From positions 62,001-126,000 of the forward strand of contig CAWEAS010000011.1 of the NCBI GenBank assembly GCA_963807015.1: DNA of 64,000 bases. The letters are read 5' to 3'. This document shows positions 1 to 7,824 of the stretch, piece by piece. Source of the DNA: JAJPKK01 sp963807015. GTDB lineage: Bacteria; Pseudomonadota; Alphaproteobacteria; Rhizobiales; Xanthobacteraceae. The notes beneath the pieces are model-generated. The model made no database searches, was not told the DNA's origin, and was given only the letters and a program-made list of their open reading frames with translations. Each line of letters starts with the position of its first letter. The stretch's first letter is position 1. Both the position numbers and the translations under genes were made by a program.

Positions 1-63
1 ACCGCGGACTCGCAGCGCGGCCGCTTCTCCGATTCGCGCTAGTTCGCTTCACAATTCGCTTGG

Positions 64-669
64 CTACAGCGGCGTGCGGCTTTTGATGGCGGCGGCGAGC
101 GTGCCCTCGTCGAGATAATCGAGTTCGCCGCCGACCGGAACGCCGTGGGCAAGTCGCGTGACCTTCACGCCGGCATTGCCGAGGAGGTCGGTGATGTAAT
201 GCGCCGTGGTCTGGCCATCGACCGTGGCATTGAGGGCGAGAATGATTTCCTTGACCTCGCTCGCGTGCGCCCGCGTCACCAGCGCATCGATTGACAAGTC
301 CTGCGGGCCGATACCGTCGAGCGGCGACAGCGTGCCGCCGAGCACGTGATAGCGCGCGTTCACCGCGTTGGCGCGCTCCAGCGCCCAGAGATCTGCCACG
401 TCCTCGACCACAATGAGCACCGACGGATCGCGGCGCAAATCGGTGCAGACCGTGCACGGGTTCTGGCTGTCGATATTGCCGCACAGCTTGCAGATCGAGA
501 TGCGCGCCATCGCGGTTTCGAGCGCGGCCGTGAGCGGCGCCATCAGCTGCTCGCGCTTCTTGATGAGCGCGAGGGCGGCGCGCCGCGCCGAGCGCGGCCC
601 GAGGCCGGGCAGGCGGGCAAGGAGCTGGATCAGGCGCTCGATCTCGGGCCCGGCAACGGCGGTCGTCAT
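64..669 (-). CDS. recR: Recombination mediator protein RecR
   Basis: RecR works with RecF and RecO to load RecA at gapped DNA during repair in the cytoplasm. The 201-residue product has the normal RecR layout and length. A helix-hairpin-helix segment lies near residues 17-30 (LPGLGPRSARR), followed by a four-cysteine zinc motif (C60, C63, C72, C75) and a Toprim domain beginning at IVVED (86-90). It lies 14 bp downstream of ybaB on the same strand, the usual ybaB-recR pairing, so the two are probably co-transcribed. The start is the first methionine of the frame. Assignment is secure. Confidence 0.97.
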   Translation of the reverse strand: MTTAVAGPEIERLIQLLARLPGLGPRSARRAALALIKKREQLMAPLTAALETAMARISICKLCGNIDSQNPCTVCTDLRRDPSVLIVVEDVADLWALERANAVNARYHVLGGTLSPLDGIGPQDLSIDALVTRAHASEVKEIILALNATVDGQTTAHYITDLLGNAGVKVTRLAHGVPVGGELDYLDEGTLAAAIKSRTPL

Positions 670-683
670 TCAGCGGTCGTCAT

Positions 684-1004
684 TCAGAAGAGCTTCAGGC
701 CCGGCGGCAGCGGCAGTCCCCCGGTGAGCGCTTTCATCTTGTCCTGCAACGTCGCCTCCGCTTTGCGGCGCGCGTCGGCATGGGCGGCGACGATCAGGTC
801 CTCGACGATCTCCGCCTCCTCGGGCTTCATCATCGAGCGGTCGATGGAAACGCCCTTGAGCTCGCCCTTGGCCGACATCCGCACCGTCACCATCCCGCCG
901 CCGGCCGCGCCCTCGACCTCGATGTGATCGAGTTCGGCCTGCATCGCTTCCATCTTGCTCTTGAGCTCGGTCGCCTGCTTCATCAGGCCCAGAAAGTCCG
1001 CCAT
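684..1004 (-). CDS. ybaB: YbaB/EbfC family nucleoid-associated protein
   Basis: This is a small DNA-binding, nucleoid-associated protein. The 106-residue product starts MADFLGLMKQATELKSKM, a typical N-terminal helix, and continues into the conserved beta region around GGGMVTVRMSAKGELKGV. The frame stays open upstream to 1052, but the start at 1004 matches the length and N-terminus of the family. It precedes recR on the same strand. In most relatives dnaX lies directly upstream of ybaB; here the upstream DNA holds no dnaX-like frame, so this pair is separated from dnaX or lies next to a rearrangement. Confidence 0.95.
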   Translation of the reverse strand: MADFLGLMKQATELKSKMEAMQAELDHIEVEGAAGGGMVTVRMSAKGELKGVSIDRSMMKPEEAEIVEDLIVAAHADARRKAEATLQDKMKALTGGLPLPPGLKLF

Positions 1005-1426
1005 GTCTTGCCTTCCGTCAGGTTTGGTCCGGATCGCCGCCCTTGAGGGCAAAATCGCCGGCTCCTCCGATCATCGACCGCAATCGCTATCGCTGCGATG
1101 CCGACGATGGAGGATGAGGTCTCGCGTCCGACTATATCAGCTTCGCTGCCCGGCGATGTCGAAGTTCTCCACCGCCGGCGCTGCCCACCCTCTCAGATGT
1201 GTGGAACCGACCGCTCGCGCAAGCAGGGTCGGCGCAAGCGCAACCGCGGAGCCGCAGGGCGTGCGCGCGAAGGGAAATCCCGAGCGCCGGCGTTGGGAAC
1301 TCGGGTCGCATTCGGATCGTTTATGTGAGTCACCCCGGGGTGTCGCCACCGGGGCGACGCCCCGGAATGACCACATCAAAATTCATATCATTGGATGATC
1401 GCTCTAACGATCAGCCTGCTCTGACC
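1005..1426. other. Intergenic region between divergent ybaB and sugar kinase genes; no gene seen
   Basis: About 420 bp with no convincing coding frame on either strand. Open frames exist only because of high GC, and their translations are rich in arginine, proline and serine with no family resemblance. The region should contain the promoters for ybaB-recR (minus) and the PfkB kinase (plus). It also carries a short palindromic repeat near 1329-1371. dnaX, the usual neighbour of ybaB, is not present here. Confidence 0.6.
1329..1371. repeat. Short copy of palindromic repeat family A
   Basis: A 43-bp GC-rich element ending in gccccggaatgac, the same end as the five longer family-A copies at 34719, 40690, 42618, 44036 and 61492. 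It lacks their central part. It sits about 55 bp upstream of the sugar kinase start. Confidence 0.6.
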
Positions 1427-2320
1427 ATGCAAGTGCTCTTCATCGGCCACACCTATATCGACGTGACGTTTCTCACCGATCACGTGCCAACCGGCGACGA
1501 GAAACACGTCGCCTCGGCTTATGCGATTTCGTTCGGCGGCAACGCGGTGACGGCGGCGTTTTGCTGCGCCAAACTTGCGATCGCGCCCGACCTGATCACC
1601 ACCATCGCCGACGATTGGCTGGGCCGCATGTTCCTGGAAATGGCTGCGAAATATGGCATTTTCGTTCATCCGCGGCGTGTGCACACGTCGTCGCTGTCCT
1701 TCATCATGCCGAAGGATGGCAAGCGCGCAATCGTGCGCTGCCGCGATGACGCTCATTTCCACCCGTTTCCGGCACTCGACCTTGCCGGCTGCCGCGCGCT
1801 GCACGTCGACGGCCACCAGCCGGATGCCGCCATCCATTACGCAAAGCTGTGCCGCGATGCGGGAATTCTGACCTCGCTCGACGGCGGCGGCCTGCGCGCC
1901 AACACCGATGCGTTGCTCGCCTTCATCGATGTCGCCGTGGTGGCAGAGCGAATGTGCGAGCAGATGGGATTGTCGCCGCCGCAGATGCTCGACTACCTCA
2001 AACGCCGCGGCTGCCGCATCGGCGGCGTGACCCTCGGCGAGAACGGATTGCTGTGGTACGACGAGCGCGGAGGGGTGCGGTCATTGCCGGCGCTACGCGT
2101 TCCGCCGGAGCGGATCCTCGACACCAGCGGCGCGGGCGACGTTTTCCACGGCGCCTACGTCTACTCGTATCTCGCCGATCCGGCCAAAGCTTGGGAAGCC
2201 CATTTCGATTTCGCCCGCGCCGCGGCCGCGCACAAGATCCAGCATCTCGGCAATGAAGCCGGCCTCCCGACCCTCGCCGACATCGAAGCGATCAGGGCGA
2301 GGTTCGGACAAATGGCGTGA
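1427..2320 (+). CDS. PfkB/ribokinase family carbohydrate kinase
   Basis: ATP-dependent phosphorylation of a sugar or sugar-like substrate in the cytoplasm; the exact substrate is not decidable from sequence. The 297-residue product has the glycine-rich substrate motif FGGNA (36-40) and the C-terminal PfkB signature DTSGAGD (232-238), which holds the anion hole and catalytic Asp238. The frame is open further upstream to 1199, but that extension is low-complexity and overlaps a repeat, whereas MQVLFIGHTYIDV begins the first beta strand. Glucokinase follows on the opposite strand. Family is certain; substrate unknown. Confidence 0.9.
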   Translation: MQVLFIGHTYIDVTFLTDHVPTGDEKHVASAYAISFGGNAVTAAFCCAKLAIAPDLITTIADDWLGRMFLEMAAKYGIFVHPRRVHTSSLSFIMPKDGKRAIVRCRDDAHFHPFPALDLAGCRALHVDGHQPDAAIHYAKLCRDAGILTSLDGGGLRANTDALLAFIDVAVVAERMCEQMGLSPPQMLDYLKRRGCRIGGVTLGENGLLWYDERGGVRSLPALRVPPERILDTSGAGDVFHGAYVYSYLADPAKAWEAHFDFARAAAAHKIQHLGNEAGLPTLADIEAIRARFGQMA

Positions 2321-2331
2321 CGATCGAAGTG

Positions 2332-2443
2332 GTAGGGTGGGCAAAGCGAAGCGTGCCCACCGATGCACACGAGGCGCGTGGGCACGCGCGGAACGTCGGC
2401 CGACCGAATATCAGACGCCATGGCCGCGCTTTGCCCACCCTAC
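2332..2443. repeat. Palindromic repeat family D (gtagggtgggcaaagcg type), full copy
   Basis: A 112-bp element whose ends are inverted copies: gtagggtgggcaaagcg on the left and cgctttgcccaccctac on the right. A second full copy lies at 54831-54964 and a diverged half-copy lies inside the cytochrome c gene at 23556-23585. Here it fills the space between the convergent kinase and glucokinase genes. It has no internal gene; it resembles a MITE- or REP-like element. Confidence 0.85.
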
Positions 2444-2463
2444 GAGTTTTACGATTTAGCGAT

Positions 2464-3429
2464 TTATTTCCCGGCGCGTTCGACGACGGACTTCAGCCCG
2501 AGGATGGTTGCTTCCGGGTGCACGATGACGTTCGTCGGAATGGCGGCGAGGTAGTCGCGATAGCGGCCCTTGTCCTCGAACCGGGCGCGGAACGTGGAGC
2601 GCTTCAAGTAGTCGAGAATGCGCGGTGCAATGCCGCCGGCAATGTAGACGCCGCCGCGCGCGCCGAATGTCAGCGCGACATTGCCCGCAATCGTCCCCAG
2701 CATGGCACAGAACATGTCGAGGCTCGCGACTGCCGTCTTCGACGTTCCGTCGAGCGCGGCGCGCGTGATGTCGGCAGCGTGTTGGAGCTGGCCGTCCGCG
2801 CCGTCGCGTTCGCAGATGGCATGGTAGAGGTTCTCCAGTCCGGCGCCGGAGATCACGCGTTCCGCCGAGACGTGGCCGAATTTCCGGCGCAGCAGGCCGA
2901 TCACGGCTTCCTCGCGCGCCGACGTCGCCGCCATGGTCACGTGGCCGCCCTCGCTCGCGACGACGATCGGTCGCCCCGCGTCGACGACGAGGCCCGCGAC
3001 GCCAAGCCCCGTGCCCGGCCCGAGCACGGCGCGCGACGCGTCGGCCATCGGCTCGCCGCCGCCGATGGCGGCCAAGTCCTTGCCGGCAAGAAGAGGGAGC
3101 GAGAACGCAGTCGCTTCGAAGTCGTTGAGCAGCTTGATGTCGGTAAAGCCGAATTTGGCGCGCAGCTCCGCGGCGTCGATCACCCAGGGGCAGTTGATCA
3201 TGGTGATCCGCTCACCCTTGATCGGCCCGGCAATGGCGAGAGCCGCGGCCTTGGCGGACGATCGATCGGGCGAGCGCTTGAGGAACGTCGACAGCGCGTC
3301 GGCAAACTGCGCGTACTCAGCGACCGTGAACCATTCGATCGCCCCGATTGTGCCGTCGGTGAGGAGAGCAAACCTGGCGTTGGTTGCGCCGATATCGCCC
3401 AACAAAGTCTGCATGACGCGGGCAGGCAT
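2464..3429 (-). CDS. glk: Glucokinase
   Basis: Phosphorylates glucose to glucose-6-phosphate with ATP in the cytoplasm. The 321-residue product matches the bacterial Glk family, not ROK. The ATP-binding motif LGDIGATNARF is at residues 10-20, the catalytic Asp region LNDFEA at 101-106 and the second phosphate loop GPGTGLG at 137-143. The outermost start (3429) gives MPARV; an internal methionine at 3414 (MQTLLGDIG) is equally plausible and neither has a clear ribosome-binding site. The gene converges on the PfkB kinase across a family-D repeat. Function is confident, start is not. Confidence 0.93.
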   Translation of the reverse strand: MPARVMQTLLGDIGATNARFALLTDGTIGAIEWFTVAEYAQFADALSTFLKRSPDRSSAKAAALAIAGPIKGERITMINCPWVIDAAELRAKFGFTDIKLLNDFEATAFSLPLLAGKDLAAIGGGEPMADASRAVLGPGTGLGVAGLVVDAGRPIVVASEGGHVTMAATSAREEAVIGLLRRKFGHVSAERVISGAGLENLYHAICERDGADGQLQHAADITRAALDGTSKTAVASLDMFCAMLGTIAGNVALTFGARGGVYIAGGIAPRILDYLKRSTFRARFEDKGRYRDYLAAIPTNVIVHPEATILGLKSVVERAGK

Positions 3430-3475
3430 CCTCTCGATGTGGCTCTAGCGTGCCAATGGTTTCACGGCTTTGCTC

Positions 3476-3493
3476 GGGCCGAACGGCCCTTTT
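3476..3493 (+). terminator. Hairpin with T-tract upstream of glk (terminator or operator)
   Basis: The inverted repeat gggccg/cggccc with a 2-nt loop is followed by four T. Read on the plus strand this looks like an intrinsic terminator, but no plus-strand gene ends just before it. It lies about 50 bp upstream of the glk start, so a protein-binding palindrome is an alternative. Confidence 0.35.
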
Positions 3494-3546
3494 CTCTTAA
3501 CAGTTTGCCGGCTCGTTTTCGATGGACGACAATACCGCTTGATCAA

Positions 3547-3610
3547 CGTGCCAAGTCACTAACGCACTAAGTCACTAACGCACTAAGTCACTAACGTGCC
3601 AAGTCACTAA
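3547..3610 (+). repeat. Four tandem 16-bp repeats upstream of the CinA-like gene
   Basis: Four exact 16-bp units in a row. Units 1 and 4 read cgtgccaagtcactaa and units 2 and 3 read cgcactaagtcactaa. All share the core aagtcactaa. The array ends 16 bp before the CinA-like start codon. The AB-BA order of variants and the exact spacing suggest iterated protein-binding sites or a slippage-prone array. Confidence 0.9.
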
Positions 3611-3626
3611 CTCACCAGGACATCCC

Positions 3627-4121
3627 ATGTCGCAACTCTCAGTCGATCTTCTCTCCCGCGCATCGCACGCAGGGGAGCATCTCAAGAAACGCGGTGAGAC
3701 CATTGTGGTTGCCGAAGGCGCGGCCGGGGGTCTCATTTCCGCGGCGTTGCTGGCGGTCCCCGGAGCGTCGGCCTATTTCCTCGGCGGCGCCGTGGTCTAC
3801 ACCCGCGCCTCGCGCCGCATCCTGCTCGGCATCGAGGAGGCCGCCATGGCCGGCATGCGGCCCTCGACCGAGGCCTATGCCTTGCTGCTGGCGCGCACCG
3901 CCCGCGAGCGCTTCGCCGCGCACTGGGCGCTCGCGGAAACCGGCGCCGCCGGACCGACCGGCAACCGCTACGGCGATGCCGCCGGCCATTGCTGCATCGC
4001 CCTCGTCGGCGCGCGCGAGCGGGCGATCACCATCGAGACCGGCAGCTCCGACCGAACCGCGAACATGCACGCCTTCACCGCCGCCGCGCTCGATCTCCTG
4101 GCTGGAGCGTTGGCCGAATAA
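3627..4121 (+). CDS. CinA C-terminal family protein with altered active site
   Basis: A 164-residue stand-alone CinA C-terminal domain. In PncC/YgaD members this domain is a nicotinamide-mononucleotide amidohydrolase with a catalytic Ser in an A-E-S-C-T-G-G motif and a Lys in a Y-S-N-E-A-K motif. Here the equivalent segments read AEGAAGG (residues 29-35) and YTRASR (58-63), so both catalytic residues appear to be replaced by Gly and Arg. The fold is clear from GGLISAALLAVPGASAYF and the conserved spacing, but NMN deamidase activity is doubtful. The start follows the 16-bp tandem array. I infer a divergent or non-catalytic paralogue. Confidence 0.8.
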   Translation: MSQLSVDLLSRASHAGEHLKKRGETIVVAEGAAGGLISAALLAVPGASAYFLGGAVVYTRASRRILLGIEEAAMAGMRPSTEAYALLLARTARERFAAHWALAETGAAGPTGNRYGDAAGHCCIALVGARERAITIETGSSDRTANMHAFTAAALDLLAGALAE

Positions 4122-4183
4122 CCGCCGAATCTCGAGACCGTCGTCGCCCGGCTTGACCGGGCGACCGCGCAACCACCGGCCTT

Positions 4184-4299
4184 TTCTCCCTCCCCCCTTG
4201 TGGGGGCGGGTCGGGGTGGGGGTCGAGAGGTACGGCAACGAAGTGCCTCATCTCGCGACCCCCACCCCCGACCCCTCCCCACAAGGGGGAGGGGAGAAG
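4184..4299. repeat. Palindromic repeat family B, copy 1
   Basis: A 116-bp inverted-repeat element bounded by ttctccctcccc and ggggagaag. Its arms contain cttgtgggggcgggtcgggg and the complementary cgacccctccccacaag, around a short central segment. It is almost the same as the copy at 8569-8687. It lies between the CinA-like gene and the amidohydrolase. Confidence 0.85.
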
Positions 4300-4409
4300 A
4301 GCGCGCTAGTCACCTGATTGCCCGATCAAGCCGGGCAACGAGAGTGGTAAGGTTGTGCCTGATTAGAACAGCTGTGCACGAGCCAACGAGAACGGTCGGG
4401 AGGGATGCA

Positions 4410-6104
4410 ATGAAAAACACGATGGCGTTGTTCGCCGTTGTTTCGCTGATGGCGCTCGCAAGCTCGCCTGTGCGCGCGCAAGCACTGACTGCCGATACGG
4501 TGCTCCTGAACGGCAAGATCGTCACCCTCGACGCTGCGTCATCGGTCGCCGAGGCGCTTGCAATCCGCGACGGCAAAATCCTCGGCGTCGCCGCCAACGC
4601 CGACATTCTCAAGCTTGCCGATCAGCGCACGCGCCGCATCGATCTCGGCGGCCGCACGGTCGTGCCGGGGCTGATGGATTCCCACATCCATGCGCTGCGT
4701 GCCGGCCTCACGTTTTCTGTCGAGCTGAGCTTCATTGGCGTGCCAAGCCTCGCCAAGGGCCTTGATCTCATCCGCGAGGCATCGCGCACGCTGCCGCCCG
4801 GCGCCTGGATCAAGATCGGCGGCGGTTGGACCGAATTGCAATTTCCCGAAAAGCGCGGCCCGACCGTCGCAGAGCTCGTCGAGGCGGCGCCCGACCGGCC
4901 GGTCTATGTGCAGCGGCTCTACAACACCGCGTGGATCACGCCTGCCGGCGTGAAGCTGATGAAGCTGACGCCGGACACCGAAATCCCCGGCGGCAAGGCC
5001 GAGAAGGATGCGGCCGGCCAGCTCACCGGCGTGTTCACCGGGGTCAACCGCACGTTCAATTTCTTCACGGCCAAGATTCCCAGGCCGACCTATGCCGACG
5101 AACTCACCGGCACGCGCAAATATTTCCGCGAGCTCAACCGGCTCGGCATGACCGCGATCAACGATTTTCCGGGCGGCGGCATGCGGCCGGAAAATTTCCG
5201 AGCCGTGCAAGAGCTGTGGCAGAAGGGCGAGATGACGCTGCGCGTCAGCTTCCACGCGTCATCCAACAGCCAGCACACCCTTGATGACTTCAAGACCCTC
5301 ACCTGGTCGACGCCGATGGGGTTCGGCGACGACATGCTGCGCTTCCGCGGCATCGGCGAATTGCTGACCCAAGGAATTTATGACGGCTCGACCGTCGGGC
5401 TGCCTTACAATCCTTCCGATAAGGATTGGGAGGAATTCTGCGAGGCGGTGCGCTGGGCCGCCGGACGCGGCCTGAACGTGCACCAGCACGCCGCGAGCGA
5501 TCGCGCCGCCGCAAAGATTCTCGATTGCTTCGAGACGGTGAACAAGGAGATCCCGATCGCGCCACTGCGCTTCCAGATCGCACACATCGAGAACGCCTCG
5601 GACGCGACGCTCGCGCGCATGAAGGCATTGAACATGGGCTGGGCGGTGCAGGATCGGCTGCTCTATTCCGGCATTATCGTACAGAAAGTGCTGGGACCGG
5701 AAGGCTCGCGGCGCGCGCCGCCGATCAAGTCCGCGCTCGCCCTGGGCCTGCATATCGCCGGCGGCACCGATTCCGATCAGGTCGCGCCCTATAATCCGTT
5801 CGTGTCGCTGCGCTGGCTGCTCGACGGCAAGATCATCGACGGCACGCCGATGCGCGGCCCCGAGCAATTGCCGACGCGCGAGGAAGCGCTGCGCATGTAC
5901 ACCGCGAACGCGGCGTGGTTCACGTTCGACGAAGACAAGCGCGGCTCGCTGGAGCCGGGCAAATACGCTGATCTCGCGGTGCTGTCGGACGACTACATGA
6001 CGGTGCCGACGGAAAAAGTCGGCGAATTGCATTCCGTCCTGACGTTGCTCGGCGGCAAGCCGGTCTACGCCGAAGGCTCCTACGCCGCACTGGAGGGGAG
6101 GTAA
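4410..6104 (+). CDS. Secreted YtcJ-like metal-dependent amidohydrolase
   Basis: Predicted zinc-dependent hydrolase of the YtcJ/amidohydrolase-3 type, acting on an unknown amide or related bond, probably in the periplasm. The 564-residue product begins with a signal peptide (residues 1-24, cleavage after ALASSPVRAQA). Metal-binding SHIH is at 91-94, a further histidine motif HQHAASD lies in the middle, and GGTDSD is near the C-terminal part of the barrel. The start at 4410 is chosen because it gives the signal peptide; the upstream open frame runs through a family-B repeat. No operon partner is apparent. Confidence 0.85.
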   Translation: MKNTMALFAVVSLMALASSPVRAQALTADTVLLNGKIVTLDAASSVAEALAIRDGKILGVAANADILKLADQRTRRIDLGGRTVVPGLMDSHIHALRAGLTFSVELSFIGVPSLAKGLDLIREASRTLPPGAWIKIGGGWTELQFPEKRGPTVAELVEAAPDRPVYVQRLYNTAWITPAGVKLMKLTPDTEIPGGKAEKDAAGQLTGVFTGVNRTFNFFTAKIPRPTYADELTGTRKYFRELNRLGMTAINDFPGGGMRPENFRAVQELWQKGEMTLRVSFHASSNSQHTLDDFKTLTWSTPMGFGDDMLRFRGIGELLTQGIYDGSTVGLPYNPSDKDWEEFCEAVRWAAGRGLNVHQHAASDRAAAKILDCFETVNKEIPIAPLRFQIAHIENASDATLARMKALNMGWAVQDRLLYSGIIVQKVLGPEGSRRAPPIKSALALGLHIAGGTDSDQVAPYNPFVSLRWLLDGKIIDGTPMRGPEQLPTREEALRMYTANAAWFTFDEDKRGSLEPGKYADLAVLSDDYMTVPTEKVGELHSVLTLLGGKPVYAEGSYAALEGR

Positions 6105-6135
6105 CTAAGTTTAGTTTGGCTCACGCAAATGCCGC

Positions 6136-6927
6136 TTAGTCTTCTCTGACTCGTACAAGTGGCGCAGCATATGTAAAAGCTTCGACTTGTTGGCCACTTT
6201 CGAAGACATAATGGTTCGAACGTGGTCCTTTCTCAAGCAACTCGTGAAGCTTCTTACTTACTCGCAGTTGCGTCGGCTCCATCCAACTGTAAAGACTTGG
6301 ATAGGTAATTTCGTCAGTCAAAATGTCGATATACTCATTATGTCTCGCCCCTACGCTCACCTCGGGTTTGCCCGACAAATCTTCCGCGAGGCTATCAAAC
6401 GTTATAATCTTGAAGTCTTCCCTTTCACTGGCCAGCACCAGTCGCCGACGATTATCATTCCCAGCGTATTGCGATCTGCGCCCGAATACGAGGACGTATT
6501 TAAAGTACGTGGGATTGCGCGCCATGTGGTGAGGTACCTGCATGGGAGCAACCGAGGACAAGAACCCTGCCTTGTTTGGCTCAGATGAAAACCATGCTTT
6601 CCAGTGATTGATTTGTGCTTGAGCCTTTACGAAATCAGGATGAAACTCGTTTGTATTACCTTTAAAGAATTGTGATGATGGTCTCTCAAGTTCAATGAGT
6701 ACGCCATTCCAATCATCACTGCTTTTGGAAAAGAAGAAAAAATCGGATTTGTAATCGGCACCGAATGATAGCTTCCTCAGAACAAGACCACAGCCAATTC
6801 CGTGGTTCTGCACAAATTCCCGCGGGATAAATCGCGTATGTTTTTCGAGAAAGTCTTGATAGACTTGCTCCCGGTGCTTTTCGTCCAGCAGCTTCATGAA
6901 TGCCGTTTTCTCTTGCTCGATGTTCAT
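6136..6927 (-). CDS. Shedu/DUF4263-type nuclease-like protein (candidate anti-phage)
   Basis: A 263-residue protein whose central segment matches the Shedu (SduA, DUF4263) immune nuclease family, a PD-(D/E)xK-like fold. FGADYKSDFFFF (residues 55-66) supplies the acidic residues, GVLIELERPSSQFF (75-88) the core strand, and AQAQINHWKAWF (102-113) the helix with conserved Gln and Trp. The usual E-x-K reads E79-L-E81-R82, so the catalytic lysine is replaced; a similar E-x-E-[KR]-P form occurs, to my knowledge, in part of the family. The frame is open to 6975, but the start at 6927 removes an unlikely extension. Base composition is clearly AT-richer than the neighbours. It is divergent from an HNH gene. 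Confidence 0.72.
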   Translation of the reverse strand: MNIEQEKTAFMKLLDEKHREQVYQDFLEKHTRFIPREFVQNHGIGCGLVLRKLSFGADYKSDFFFFSKSSDDWNGVLIELERPSSQFFKGNTNEFHPDFVKAQAQINHWKAWFSSEPNKAGFLSSVAPMQVPHHMARNPTYFKYVLVFGRRSQYAGNDNRRRLVLASEREDFKIITFDSLAEDLSGKPEVSVGARHNEYIDILTDEITYPSLYSWMEPTQLRVSKKLHELLEKGPRSNHYVFESGQQVEAFTYAAPLVRVRED

Positions 6928-7041
6928 GCTCTTCGCCTGTGAATGAATTGGCGGCACCTCTAGAAACCATACCACCTGTATTGCAGGCTACCCCACGGCG
7001 TGGTGAGTTGAAATGAACTTGTAAAGTGCAACGTCATAACA
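6928..7041. promoter_or_regulatory. Divergent promoter region between Shedu-like and HNH genes
   Basis: The 114-bp space separates two start codons pointing away from each other, so both genes must be driven from here if expressed independently. The sequence is AT-richer than the chromosome around it. I cannot name a specific -10/-35 pair with confidence. Confidence 0.45.
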
Positions 7042-7812
7042 ATGGCACCTCACATGTCTGACTTGGTGACACCAGCGATCCGCGACAGGCTATGGCATAA
7101 AATGCGGCACGACTTGGCGACCTATATCCCCGAGATCGCAGCAAATCGCCTGCTAATGTGTTGCGCCTGCGGGCGGTTCCTTCCGCAGGAATATTTCGAT
7201 CTGGAACATCTGATTCCCCAGCAGGCATTGAGACGCGACCCTAACGCTGTGCGGATCAATCCTGCTACACCTGTCAACGTCAGAGCCGGGAACTTGCTCC
7301 TTTGCAAGAAGCCCTTGGTGCACAAGGGAACAAAAGTCTACAAGAATGGATGCAACAGTTGGAAGGGTCGTTTCTACGATAGCCGTATTAGCGAAATTGT
7401 TTTCGGCGACGTACCGACGTCACTAAAGCCCGTGACGGATGGACATACTATTGCCGCCCTATGTCTCGGCTATCTCGCCATGGTCGCGGAGTTCGGCTAC
7501 ATCATCGCGCTTATGCCGAGCGGGTTGCTAATGAGAAGACAATTTTTCAGCCCGCACAAGTTTATTAGTGCCTTGCCAATGCGGCATCAGATGATGCTTT
7601 GTGGCAGTTTGCCGGTCGCCCCGGCCGACGCACCAATATGGGCGAAGCCGTTCTCTTTCACCTTCCAGAATTCGGCTTGCACAGTTGGAGCACGCAATTT
7701 TGCTATCATCGTTCCGGCTTCGCGCGACCCGCGTTTGCCAATGGCGCGTCACCTCCGAATCGTGCCGGCCGAGTATAAGTTACATCCAAATTTCAAAACG
7801 GTCTTCGATTAG
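7042..7812 (+). CDS. HNH (treble-clef) endonuclease-like protein
   Basis: A 256-residue protein with an N-terminal HNH-type zinc/metal motif. CCAC (40-43) forms the first zinc knuckle, DLEH (53-56) carries the acidic residue and histidine of the HNH beta-hairpin, GNLLLC (83-88) supplies the Asn and third Cys, and GCNSWKG (103-109) the last Cys and helix. The C-terminal 130 residues have no recognisable domain and contain a mildly hydrophobic stretch (IAALCLGYLAMVAEFGYIIA). Composition is AT-rich like the divergent Shedu-like gene. Its stop is 12 bp before the nitroreductase start. Nuclease fold is likely; the target is unknown. Confidence 0.65.
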   Translation: MAPHMSDLVTPAIRDRLWHKMRHDLATYIPEIAANRLLMCCACGRFLPQEYFDLEHLIPQQALRRDPNAVRINPATPVNVRAGNLLLCKKPLVHKGTKVYKNGCNSWKGRFYDSRISEIVFGDVPTSLKPVTDGHTIAALCLGYLAMVAEFGYIIALMPSGLLMRRQFFSPHKFISALPMRHQMMLCGSLPVAPADAPIWAKPFSFTFQNSACTVGARNFAIIVPASRDPRLPMARHLRIVPAEYKLHPNFKTVFD

Positions 7813-7824
7813 AGGGAACCTGCG

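Noticed and set aside
1..63. Possible end of a gene at the window edge
   Set aside because: No frame with a recognisable C-terminus could be supported in 63 bases.
2317..3570. Long plus-strand open frame opposite glucokinase
   Set aside because: Antisense shadow of glk caused by high GC; translation is Arg/Asp/Gly-rich with no family resemblance, whereas the glk frame has all motifs.
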